Source: an uncultured Lachnospiraceae bacterium (GTDB lineage Bacteria > Bacillota_A > Clostridia > Lachnospirales > Lachnospiraceae). From it: a stretch of DNA of 8,972 bases. The DNA lies in contig USJM01000065.1 of assembly GCA_900555005.1 (NCBI GenBank), positions 1 to 8,972 on the forward strand, given 5' to 3'. Below, in pieces: positions 1-8,888 of this stretch (positions are counted from its first letter, which is position 1; each line of letters starts with the position of its first letter). Under the pieces are notes generated by a model. That model worked only from the letters and a program-made list of their open reading frames with translations, was not told the origin of the DNA and ran no database searches. A program made the position numbers and the translations under genes.

Positions 1-833
1 AGAAAGACAAAAGCAGGCTTGTGGACTGTGCCGGAATGAATATCCGGATCTGCGAAGAGCCGCTCTCTGCGGACTTTCTGATCAACCTTCCGGTTATGAA
101 GGGACATTGTCAGACAAGGATGACCTGTGCACTCAAAAACATGAAGGGATGTATACCGAACCCGGAAAAACGGCGGGTCCACCAGATCGGGCTGTTTGAG
201 CCAATCGGACATCTCTCTGCAGGCTTACACCAGGATTTCATTCTGACGGACAGCATCTGTTCTGACCTGACATTCGAGGATGGCGGAAATCCTGTTGTTC
301 AGAACCGTATTTTTGCAGCGGCAGATCCAGTGCTCAATGATGCATATTGTCTGCAGCTGATGCATTTGGACGAGACGGAAGTCCCATACATACGGATTGC
401 GGAACAGTGCGGGGTGGGAACGGCAGATTTTTCCCGGGCGTCTGTCCGGATCCTGGCAGAGAAGAGGGGAGTGAGAGGAGAGGCATGCTATTATGAGAAG
501 GCGGAGTGTCCTCCGGAGGGGCCGGCGCACAATCAGACAGAAGCAAAGACAGCAGGGCTGATTCGCGTCAGCGAGCTTGTCCATGAGGTAGACTCTTGTT
601 CGGCCTGCTATGGCAGACTTGTACCCGTTTTAAGAGAACTGGAGGATGAAGGAGTGCCTGTCGACCGGCTCAGGGGAATCTGCATCGGACAAGGATTCCG
701 GGGAAAAGGAGGGCGCCTCGGAATCGGCAGCTGTACATCCGGCTTCGATATGAGTCTTCCGGGGTGCCCGCCGGAGGAGGAAAAGATGAAACACTGGCTG
801 CGTCAGCTTGTTGAGAAGCTGGCAGATGAATGA
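1..833 (+). CDS. DUF362 family protein, 5'-truncated by window edge
   Basis: The reading frame is open from the left edge (first full codon at 3) to a TGA at 831-833. A GTG at 21 is in frame, but the codons before it are also open and a DUF362 protein needs more N-terminal sequence, so the true start lies outside the window. The family signature is visible in the stretch with K-x-H and 'ALKNMKG', followed by a His in 'KRRVHQIG'; DUF362 proteins share this core. The C-terminal part carries five cysteines, at residues 193, 196, 221, 238 and 249 counted from the GTG, within 'SCSACYG', 'ICIGQG', 'GSCTSGF' and 'PGCPP'. That pattern suggests a metal or Fe-S site (inference). DUF362 proteins have no settled biochemical role, so I assign none. 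The frame is intact, unlike several neighbours. No clear intrinsic terminator follows it. Confidence 0.8.
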   Translation, partial: KDKSRLVDCAGMNIRICEEPLSADFLINLPVMKGHCQTRMTCALKNMKGCIPNPEKRRVHQIGLFEPIGHLSAGLHQDFILTDSICSDLTFEDGGNPVVQNRIFAAADPVLNDAYCLQLMHLDETEVPYIRIAEQCGVGTADFSRASVRILAEKRGVRGEACYYEKAECPPEGPAHNQTEAKTAGLIRVSELVHEVDSCSACYGRLVPVLRELEDEGVPVDRLRGICIGQGFRGKGGRLGIGSCTSGFDMSLPGCPPEEEKMKHWLRQLVEKLADE

Positions 834-862
834 GAGGAGGCCGGCAGCAGCGGGGAGGAATC

Positions 863-930
863 GTTACAGACTTGACGGAACCGTGACAGGTGCATATAAT
901 GGCTGTAACAGTTTTGTCATAATTTGTAAT
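863..930 (+). promoter_or_regulatory. Possible WalR/PhoB-family response-regulator sites around the promoter
   Basis: Three direct elements follow the -10 box on the + strand: TGTAAC (904-909), TGTCAT (915-920) and TGTAAT (925-930), with gaps of 5 and 4 nt. The known WalR (YycF) consensus is TGTWAH-N5-TGTWAH, so two elements match fully and the middle one at 5 of 6. Two inverted copies lie upstream, GTTACAG (863-869) and GTGACAG (883-889), 20 bp apart and bracketing the -35 box. The target is a cell-wall amidase, the class of gene WalR controls in Bacillus and Staphylococcus. Sites over the transcription start would suggest repression. The match is by eye only. Confidence 0.4.
872..900 (+). 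promoter_or_regulatory. Sigma-A-type promoter of the amidase gene
   Basis: TTGACG at 872-877 (5 of 6 to consensus) and a perfect TATAAT at 895-900 are separated by exactly 17 bp. It lies about 100 bp before the amidase start and points toward it. Transcription would start near 907, giving a leader of roughly 95 nt. Confidence 0.75.
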
Positions 931-1001
931 GAAATAGTTTCAAAGTTCCATCCATTTGGCATCATGGGGGACGGAGAATCAGACAATTCCCGGAGGAGAT
1001 T

Positions 1002-2399
1002 ATGAAAAGGGTCCGTTTCAGAAGGCTGCCGGCGGCAGCGATACTTGTCCTGCTGCTGACTTTTTTAATGACGTTCAGTGCACTTGCGGCTGACGGTTGG
1101 CACCGGAGGGGCAGCAGAATCTGGTATACGTCCGAACAGGCAGAGACTGGTCAGAAAGTCAGAGCATCAGGATTGACCCAGATCAACGGACATACGTATT
1201 ACTTCAACAAAAGCGGATATCTCAGGACCGGGTGGATCCGGATCCATGGTAAATACCACTATTTCCGGACGACAGGGAAAGTCGGCGTGAGAGGCCGTAT
1301 GTATACAGCTGGTTTAAGGAAGGTCCTGAAGACCGGGCCTACGGGTTCTCAGCAGACGGCTCCGTGATGAGCGGTCTCTGCCAGGTAGGAGACAGCTGGT
1401 ATTACTTTTCAACATCCAGAAAGGCCGGCATCAGCGGCCTGATGCTGAAGCGGACCTTTGCCGATACGGCAGATGGAAGGCATATCTATCTGCTGAAAAA
1501 CGGGAAGATGGCGGTTAACAGATGGGTGAAGTATAAGAAAAAGTATTATTTCTTCGGCGCCGATGGCAATATGTACAGAAGCACGGTGACGCCGGACGGC
1601 TGGAAGGTGAACGCGCGCGGCGTACGGACAAAGAGGGCGAGTGCAGGGGAGATTGCTGGAGCGGCCGGCAGTACTTCCGCCTCTGTATCGAACCTGCGGA
1701 AACCGGAACGAAGGCATCGACAGGCAGAGCGAGCGTTCTGATCATCTGCGGTCATGGGCAGGGAGATTCCGGCGCGCTTGGAAAGTGGGGAGGCAGCTGG
1801 ATTCAGGAGCAGGCCTTTACGCGTGACTTTGGATCGAGAATCCACAGAGCACTGTCAGCAAGCGGCAGAGTGAAGGTAGATATACTGGATACCAGCCTGG
1901 ACGGCTATACGCAGGTCAAGAACACTCTCAATGCAGTGATTGTAGGCGGGAAGACCCTTCAGTCCCGGATCGAAGGAAAGGGAACCTATGGAGCCCAGGC
2001 GTACAATGCGCTCCGCAGCAACGGAAGGCTGCCGGACCTTCTGCAGTATGACTATGTACTGGAAGTCCATTTTGACGCTTCGGCAGCATCCGGAAAGGAT
2101 TACAACGGAGACGGAAATATGAAGGGCACCTTCATGTACGTCAATTCGAGGAAGAGCGCAACTTCCATTGATTCCAGCATCATCGGAGCCCTGAACGGTC
2201 TTGGCCTTCCGGTCTGCGGACCGGCAGTCGGCGGTCGTCCGGCCTTTTGAATGCAAGGGTGTTTCAGGAGATGGGCATCAGCTATGGACTGCTTGAGACC
2301 TGCTTCATCGATGACAAGGATGACATGGCATTCTATAGCCGGCGCTGTGATGATATGGCGCAGGCCGTGAGTCAGGCGATTGTCAGTCAGCTCGGCTGA
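1002..2399 (+). CDS. Secreted N-acetylmuramoyl-L-alanine amidase (Amidase_3) with cell-wall-binding repeats, three frame breaks
   Basis: This gene encodes an exported enzyme that would cut the amide bond between N-acetylmuramic acid and the peptide stem of peptidoglycan. It starts at ATG 1002 with GGAGG at 992-996. The N-terminus is a signal peptide: basic 'MKRVRFRR', a hydrophobic core and an Ala-rich site near residue 29. Cell-wall-binding repeats follow ('GHTYYFNKSGYLRTGW', 'GKYHYF', 'DSWYYF', 'KKYYFFGADGNM'). The Amidase_3 domain starts with 'CGHGQGDSG'. Probable zinc ligands are His (codon 1753), Glu (1807) and His (2068, 'EVHFDAS'); the catalytic Glu is at 2295 ('LLETCF'). Reading needs three shifts of the same sign, at about 1283-1312, 1690-1722 and 2236-2249. 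With one base restored at each, the protein is 466 residues. As written the gene is broken, but the intact active site suggests missing bases rather than old decay. Confidence 0.8.
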
Positions 2400-2425
2400 C
2401 ACCGAAAATAATTTCGAGTCATTAC

Positions 2426-2480
2426 GGAACTTCACAAAGAATCTGCGAATCTGCAGATTTTTTGTGAAGTTTCTTCTTTT
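2426..2480 (+). terminator. Long hairpin after the amidase gene, probable intrinsic terminator
   Basis: Arms 2426-2446 and 2453-2473 form a 21-bp stem with only two G-T wobbles and a 6-nt loop (2447-2452). The T-rich tract TTTCTTCTTTT (2470-2480) begins in the last bases of the 3' arm. The hairpin lies 27 nt after the amidase stop and before the ilvN promoter, the right place to end the amidase transcript. The T-tract is interrupted, so efficiency is uncertain. The two arms and loop contain a tandem GAATCTGC repeat (2439-2446 and 2447-2454). Confidence 0.6.
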
Positions 2481-2496
2481 ATCCGCCGCTTCTGCA

Positions 2497-2525
2497 TTGA
2501 CAACCTGGATGGAACTTGTTATCAT
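2497..2525 (+). promoter_or_regulatory. Sigma-A-type promoter of ilvN-ilvC
   Basis: A perfect TTGACA at 2497-2502 and TATCAT at 2520-2525 (5 of 6) are separated by 17 bp. Transcription would start near 2532, leaving a leader of only about 30 nt before the GTG of ilvN. That is too short for a T-box or a peptide attenuator, so control would have to act at the promoter. Confidence 0.7.
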
Positions 2526-2545
2526 GCAGAAAATTGTCAGAATTC

Positions 2546-2551
2546 AGGAGG
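2546..2551 (+). promoter_or_regulatory. Ribosome binding site that selects the ilvN GTG start
   Basis: AGGAGG at 2546-2551 touches the ATG at 2552 with no spacer, which is too close for initiation there. It sits 9 nt before the in-frame GTG at 2561, a good distance. This favours GTG 2561 as the start. Confidence 0.65.
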
Positions 2552-2560
2552 ATGACAGAA

Positions 2561-3058
2561 GTGAAGAAAAGGGTCATTTCCCTTCTTGTGGACAACACAG
2601 CTGGCGTCACGCAGCGCGTCTCAGGGCTATTTTCAAGGAGAGGCTACAACATAGAGAGCATCACAGGCGGAGAGACGGCAGATCCAAGGTATTCAAGAAT
2701 TACAGTCGTGGCCGAGGGGGACGATGATGTCCTGGAGCAGATTACCAAGCAGCTCAGAAAACTGGTCGATGTCGTTGACCTGAAGGTGCTGGATCCGGAC
2801 AATTCTGTAACACGGGAACTTGTACTTGTGAAGATACGGGTCAGCCCGGAGCAGCGCCAGAGTGTTGTCACACTGTCTGACGTATTCAGGGGGAAGATTG
2901 TCGATGTCGGACAGGACTCTCTGATTGTCGAGCTGACAGGGAATCATGATAAGCTGGAAGCGTTTCTGCGGCTTCTGAGCGGATATGAGATTCTGGAGCT
3001 GGCAAGGACCGGATTTACCGGCCTTTCCAGAGGGTCGGATGATGTCAGGTTTTTCTGA
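2561..3058 (+). CDS. ilvN: Acetolactate synthase small (regulatory) subunit
   Basis: IlvN is the regulatory partner of acetolactate synthase (IlvB), the first common enzyme of valine and leucine synthesis, and usually confers feedback inhibition by valine. The 165-residue product has the expected size. It opens with an ACT domain ('KKRVISLLVDNTAGVTQRV', then 'SRRGYNIESITGG' and 'SRITVV') and continues with the conserved 'QITKQLRKLVDVVDL' segment. The C-terminal half ('VFRGKIVDVG', 'ELTGNHDKLEAFL') matches the domain that binds the catalytic subunit. The frame extends upstream to ATG 2516 and ATG 2552, but the ribosome binding site and family N-terminus favour GTG 2561. The gene has its own promoter and is followed by ilvC 103 nt downstream with no terminator between. 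ilvB is not next to it, which is unusual because ilvB commonly precedes ilvN. Confidence 0.92.
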   Translation: MKKRVISLLVDNTAGVTQRVSGLFSRRGYNIESITGGETADPRYSRITVVAEGDDDVLEQITKQLRKLVDVVDLKVLDPDNSVTRELVLVKIRVSPEQRQSVVTLSDVFRGKIVDVGQDSLIVELTGNHDKLEAFLRLLSGYEILELARTGFTGLSRGSDDVRFF

Positions 3059-3083
3059 CCGGCCATTTCATGCGGTTTCATGA

Positions 3084-4187
<1,104 letters not shown>

Positions 4188-4228
4188 TCAGAAGCTGGGA
4201 CCAGTTCACTGACAGCATGAGGATGATG

Positions 4229-4280
4229 AAAACGGAGATTTTCCTGTCCGGGTATCCGGACGGGAGATCCCCGTTTTTTT
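4229..4280 (+). terminator. Strong intrinsic terminator after ilvC
   Basis: The inner stem is CCTGTCCGG (4243-4251) with CCGGACGGG (4256-4264) around a GTAT loop. An outer stem pairs AAAACGG (4229-4235) with CCGTTTT (4271-4277). A run of seven T (4274-4280) completes it. It lies 42 nt after the ilvC stop and separates ilvNC from the leuC unit. Confidence 0.9.
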
Positions 4281-4307
4281 ATGAAGATGCTGCGGGCAGG
4301 GAGCGGC

Positions 4308-4336
4308 TTGTATTCTTGCCACGATTTGATTAAAAT
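4308..4336 (+). promoter_or_regulatory. Candidate promoter of leuC
   Basis: TAAAAT at 4331-4336 (5 of 6 to the -10 consensus) lies 17 bp after TTGTAT at 4308-4313, a weak -35 (3 of 6). It is in the only gap between the ilvC terminator and leuC, so a promoter is expected here. The poor -35 would fit an activated or low-level promoter. The leader would be about 40 nt; no T-box or riboswitch is visible. Confidence 0.45.
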
Positions 4337-4384
4337 GGGAATGTTCTTCGGGCAATTCGTATAGCAGCCATATGGAGGATCAAT

Positions 4385-5649
4385 ATGGGAATGACAATGA
4401 CTCAGAAGATACTTGCGCAGGCAGCCGGTCTTCCGGAAGTCCACGCGGGACAGCTGATCGAGGCAAAGCTCGATCTTGTACTTGGCAATGATATTACGTC
4501 TCCGGTTGCGATCGGAGAGATGGACCGTCTGAAGGATGACCGCGTATTTGACAAGGATAAAATTGCGCTTGTCATGGATCACTTTATTCCCAACAAGGAT
4601 ATAAAATCTGCAGAGCACTGCAAGTGTGTCCGGGAGTTTGCCATCAGACATGAGATCAGTCACTATTATGATGTTGGTAAGATGGGAATCGAGCATGCGC
4701 TCCTGCCGGAGCAGGGACTTGTCACAGCAGGAGATGTTGTGATCGGAGCGGATTCCCATACCTGCACGTACGGCGCGCTTGGCGCATTTTCGACAGGCGT
4801 AGGGTCGACAGACATGGCAGCCGGCATGGCATCCGGAAAGGCCTGGTTCAAGGTTCCGTCTGCGCTTCGGTTCAATCTGACTGGGAAGCTTCCGAAGTAT
4901 GTGTCCGGGAAGGATGTCATTCTGCACATTATCGGAATGATCGGTGTCGACGGAGCACGCTACAAGTCGATGGAGTTTGTCGGAGACGGTGTTGCAAACC
5001 TCACGATGGATGACCGCTTTACGATCTGCAACATGGCCATCGAGGCAGGCGGAAAGAACGGTATCTTCCCGGTTGATGACAAGACGCTTGCATATATCAG
5101 AAAACATTCCAGAAAGCCCTGGAAGATGTACGAGGCGGATCCGGATGCAGTGTATGACGAGGAATACACGATTGATCTGTCATCACTCCGGCCGACGGTG
5201 TCTTTCCCGCATCTGCCATCCAACACAAAGACCATCGACGAGGTCGGGGAGGTCCGGATCGACCAGTCTGTCATCGGCTCATGTACAAATGGCAGGCTGT
5301 CAGACCTGAGGGCTGCGGCATCGATCATGAAGGAAAAAAGGTTGCTGACCATGTGCGGTGCATCGTGATTCCTGCCACGCAGCAGATTTATCTGGATGCG
5401 CTGAGAGAGGGGCTGATCGAGACTTTTATTGAGGCAGGGGCAGTTGTGTCGACACCGACCTGCGGACCGTGCCTCGGAGGCTATATGGGGATACTGGCCT
5501 CAAAGGAGCGCTGCATATCGACGACAAACCGGAACTTTGTCGGCAGGATGGGAGCTGTGGATTCGGAAATCTATCTGGCGAGCCCTGCGGTAGCGGCAGC
5601 GAGTGCACTGACAGGGAAGATCAGTTCTCCTGAGGAGGTGGAAGGATGA
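4385..5649 (+). CDS. leuC: 3-isopropylmalate dehydratase large subunit, one frame break
   Basis: LeuC is the [4Fe-4S] subunit of isopropylmalate isomerase, which interconverts 2- and 3-isopropylmalate in leucine synthesis. The start at 4385 has GGAGG at 4374-4378, 6 nt away. The N-terminus '[16 protein letters not shown]' and '[21 protein letters not shown]' are typical of the aconitase-type short LeuC family. Cluster cysteines are Cys300 ('SCTNGR') and, after correction, Cys360 and Cys363 ('TCGPCLGG'). The frame breaks at an A6 run (5334-5339): as written it stops at 5366-5368, while the rest of the protein continues in the -1 frame to 5647-5649. One extra A restores '[16 protein letters not shown]' and a 421-residue protein of normal size. 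The stop overlaps the leuD start (ATGA), implying translational coupling. Without correction the product would lack two cluster cysteines. A homologous homoaconitase-type substrate cannot be excluded, but leuD and ilv context favour leucine synthesis. Confidence 0.93.
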
Positions 5650-6134
5650 AGGCAGAAGGCAGAGTATTTAAATATGGAGATAATGTCGATACCGATGTCA
5701 TCATTCCGGCTCGGTACCTGAATTCGTCGGATCCAAAGGAGCTTGCGGCACATTGCATGGAGGATATTGACAAAACATTTGTCAGCCGCGTCAGGCCGGG
5801 GGACATCATCGTTGCAAACAAGAACTTTGGCTGCGGATCCTCAAGGGAGCATGCGCCGATCGCGATCAAGGCAGCAGGGGTTTCCTGTGTCATTGCCGAG
5901 ACATTTGCAAGAATATTCTACCGCAATGCGATCAACATCGGCCTTCCGATCATGGAATGCCCGGAAGCGGCAAAGGCGATCGAGGCAGGAGATGATGTGA
6001 CGGTCGACTTTGACAAAGGCACCATTACGGATCATACGAAAAACGAGACCTGGAAGGGAGAGGCGTTCCCTCCTTTCATGCAGAAAATCATCGAAGCAGG
6101 CGGACTGATCCCGTACATGAATGCCAGGGACTGA
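5646..6134 (+). CDS. leuD: 3-isopropylmalate dehydratase small subunit
   Basis: LeuD is the swivel-domain subunit that completes the isopropylmalate isomerase active site with LeuC. The 162-residue length is normal for the short LeuD type. The N-terminus '[21 protein letters not shown]' and the loop after it, which contacts the substrate side chain, are present. The family motif '[12 protein letters not shown]' and '[15 protein letters not shown]' are intact. Its ATG overlaps the leuC TGA by four bases (ATGA), and AGGAGG at 5633-5638 serves as the ribosome binding site, 7 nt before the ATG. leuB does not follow; the next gene belongs to cell-wall synthesis. Confidence 0.96.
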   Translation: MKAEGRVFKYGDNVDTDVIIPARYLNSSDPKELAAHCMEDIDKTFVSRVRPGDIIVANKNFGCGSSREHAPIAIKAAGVSCVIAETFARIFYRNAINIGLPIMECPEAAKAIEAGDDVTVDFDKGTITDHTKNETWKGEAFPPFMQKIIEAGGLIPYMNARD

Positions 6135-6203
6135 AAGAGCGGGAAAACTGAGGAAGCACCATGAGCGAATGCGTGCGGCAGATTCAGCTGCCCGGGAGGA
6201 AGA

Positions 6204-7405
6204 ATGACATATAGACAAGAAGGTGTGAGGGCAGTCCGGGGGCGGTTTCGCCTGCTGGGAGGCAGCCGGAAAGATGAGGCGGCAGGGGCGGATTATTTTG
6301 CTACAACCTGCTGGCTGTTGTCATTCTTCTGACAGCCTTCGGCCTTGTCATGCAGTATTCTGTGACCGCGTACAGCATGCTGCAGGTCAAGGGGCACCCC
6401 TTTATGAAGCAGATCCTGATTTGTGCCGGCGGTATGGTGATTCTGATTGCAGCCAGCAGGATTGATTATCATGGACTTGCAAAAGGATCTGGCATATTGT
6501 TTGCCGGATCGATCCTGCTTGTCATAGCGACAAGATTCATCGGAAAGAACGTGAATGGTGCGACCAGATGGATTGACCTTGGCTTTATTCAGTTTCAGCC
6601 ATCTGAGGTGGCGAAGCTGGCAGTAATCTTGTATATCCCTTTGCTGATTACCATGATGGGAGTAAACTTTGGAAAGTACAAGCGGGCGCCGGCAAGAATA
6701 CTTGGAATCGGACTTCTGACCGCATTCCTTGTCTACAAATTTACGGATAATTTGTCCACAGCCATCATTATCTTTGGAATCTGCTTCGTGATGGTGATTG
6801 TCGCGCATCCGCATCCAAGGGGACTTGTGGCATTGTTCTTTGCAGCTCTTGCAGCCGTGTACCCGGTCTATCTGGTTCTGAAACGTGTTTTTCAGACGGC
6901 CTCGTCGACAAGTTTCCGATACAGGCGTATTCTGACATGGCTCAATCCTGAGAAATATCAGAAGGAAGGCGGCTATCAGGTGATGCAGGGACTGTATGCG
7001 ATCGGTTCCGGCGGACTTTTCGGAAAGGGTCTTGGAAACAGTGCGCAGAAGCTTGGCGTTCTCCCGGAAGCGGAGAATGATATGATCTTTGCAATTGTCT
7101 GTGAGGAACTCGGGCTTGTCGGGGCATTCATCCTGACAGGGCTGTTTATTTACCTGCTTTACAGGTTGTTTTTCATCGCGCTGAACGCACCGGACCGTCT
7201 GGGCGCTCTGATCGTGGTCGGTATTTTTTCACACGTGGCGATTCAGGTTGTGCTGAATATTGCGGTCGTGCTGAGTATCATCCCGACAACCGGCATCACC
7301 CTCCCCTTCGTCAGCGCGGGCGGTACCTCGCTCTGGTTCCTGATGGCGGAAATGGGGATTGCCCTGAATATATCCGGCCAGATTATCGAACGGAAAAAAT
7401 CGTAA
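6204..7405 (+). CDS. ftsW: FtsW/RodA/SpoVE-family peptidoglycan glycosyltransferase, FtsW-like, one frame break
   Basis: This polytopic membrane protein of the SEDS family polymerises lipid II into glycan strands, working with a class B penicillin-binding protein. Motifs include 'FQPSEVAKLA', 'GSGGLFGKGLGNS' with 'LPEAENDMIFAIVCEELG' (the Asp of END, codon 7079, matches the catalytic aspartate) and 'GITLPFVSAGGTS' near the end. The first membrane segment, 'YNLLAVVILLTAFGLVMQYS', begins before ATG 6350, so that ATG is too late. ATG 6204, with GGAGG at 6195-6199, opens a basic cytoplasmic N-terminus in another frame. The two join if one base is added, most simply in the T4 run at 6296-6299, giving 400 residues. 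FtsW fits slightly better than RodA, but RodA or SpoVE is possible. It lies 69 nt after leuD and 23 nt before gltX, with no terminator seen on either side. Confidence 0.85.
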
Positions 7406-7428
7406 ACTATTGAAGAAAGGCAGCAATC

Positions 7429-8879
7429 ATGAGTAACGTGAAGACAAGATTCGCACCCAGCCCGACCGGAAGGATGCATGTTGGCAACCTGAGAACGGCG
7501 CTTTATTCCTACCTGATCGCAAAACACGCCGGAGGAACGTTCATGCTCCGGATCGAGGACACGGATCAGAACAGAGAAATGGAAGGCGCAGTTGACATCA
7601 TCAAACGGACGATGCTGGAGACGGGACTCATCCCGGATGAAGGACCGGATAATCCCGGCACCGTCGGCCCGTATGTTCAGAGCGAGCGCGTCAAGGCAGG
7701 CATCTACATGAAATATGCGAAGATGCTGATTGAGAAAGGGGAGGCATATTACTGCTTCTGTACGCAGGAACGTCTGGATTCCCTTCGCAGGGAAGTGGAC
7801 GGCAAGGAAATCATGATGTATGACAAACACTGCCTGCATCTGTCAAAAGAGGAGATTGAAGCCAATCTGAAATCGGGAAAGCCATATGTCATCAGACAAA
7901 ATGTACCCAATGAGGGTACTACGAAATTTGAGGACGAAATATACGGAACCATTGAGGTCCCGAATGAGGAACTTGATGACATGGTTCTATCAAGTCTGAC
8001 GGATACCCGACTTATAACTTTGCCAATGTTGTGGACGATCATCTGATGGGGATTACACATGTTGTCAGAGGCAACGAGTACCTCTCCTCCGCACCCAAAT
8101 ACAACAGGCTTTACAAGGCATTTGGCTGGGAGGTGCCGACGTACGTCCACTGCCCGCTGATTACCGATGAGGAACATCACAAGCTTTCCAAGAGAAGTGG
8201 CCATTCATCTTTTGAGGATCTGCTTGACGCGGGCTTCGTCAGTGAGGCGATTGTCAATTATGTGGCGCTCCTGGGATGGTCTCCGGAAGATGACCGGGAA
8301 ATTTTCTCCCTGCAGGAGCTGGTTGAGAACTTTGACTATCACAGAATCAGCAAGTCGCCGGCGGTCTTCGACATGAAGAAGATGAGGTGGATGAACGGCG
8401 AGTACATCAAGGCGATGGATCCGGAACCCTTCTATAAGCGCGCACTTCCGGAAATCCGCAAGGTCGTCAAAAAGGACCTGGATCTGAAGAAGATTGCGGA
8501 CATGGTTAAGACCAGAATTGAAGTTTTTCCGGATATAGACGATATGGTCGGATTTTTTGAATCTCTGCCGGAGTACGATGTCTCTCTGTTTCAGAATAAA
8601 AAATGGAAGGTGACGCCTGAGAAAGCGAAGAAGGTTCTCTCAGACCTTCTTCCGCTTCTTGAAACGCAGCAGGACTGGTCAAACGATGCGCTCTATGAGG
8701 TATTGAAAGCCTATTCTCAGCGTGAGGAAGTGAAGCCGGGCTTTACAATCTGGCCGGTCCGGATTGCGGTTTCCGGAAAGCAGGTGACGCCTGCAGGAGC
8801 AACGGAGATCATGGAGATTCTCGGAAAAGAAGAGTCTCTTAAGAGAATTCAGAAAGGTATTGAATTACTGGAAAGATAA
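7429..8879 (+). CDS. gltX: Glutamyl-tRNA synthetase, one frame break
   Basis: GltX charges tRNA-Glu with glutamate (and tRNA-Gln too in organisms using the amidotransferase route). It is a class I synthetase: '[14 protein letters not shown]' holds the HIGH-type motif and 'KLSKR' (corrected residues 252-256) is the KMSKS-type motif. A zinc site of the C-x-C...C-x-H type is visible at Cys109, Cys111, Cys135 and His137. The start at 7429 follows AAAGG (7416-7420) with an 8-nt gap. The frame breaks between 7988 and 7989: as written it stops at 8044-8046. Restoring one base after 'DDMVL' gives '[20 protein letters not shown]', a universally conserved GluRS stretch, and a 483-residue protein. This break is not in a homopolymer. 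The gene is expected to be essential, so a true loss is unlikely. It is 9 nt from the next gene. Confidence 0.95.
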
Positions 8880-8888
8880 GGGGAGTCT

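Noticed and set aside
1002..2399. Reading the amidase fragments as several independent small genes
   Set aside because: The fragments are consecutive pieces of one domain order, and only the first has a credible ribosome binding site and signal peptide.
4281..4384. Possible T-box, riboswitch or attenuator before leuC
   Set aside because: No T-box core sequence, no terminator hairpin with T-run and no leader peptide are visible; only a short TTGCC/GGCAA inverted repeat (4316-4320, 4351-4355) is present.
6177..6192. GGCAG/CTGCC hairpin before ftsW as a terminator
   Set aside because: The stem is only 5 bp and no T-run follows; it sits directly at the ribosome binding site.
6161..6214. 17-codon ORF starting ATG 6161 between leuD and ftsW, preceded by GAGGAAG
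   Set aside because: It overlaps the ftsW ribosome binding site and start, and has no recognisable feature; chance is the better explanation, though a coupling peptide cannot be excluded.
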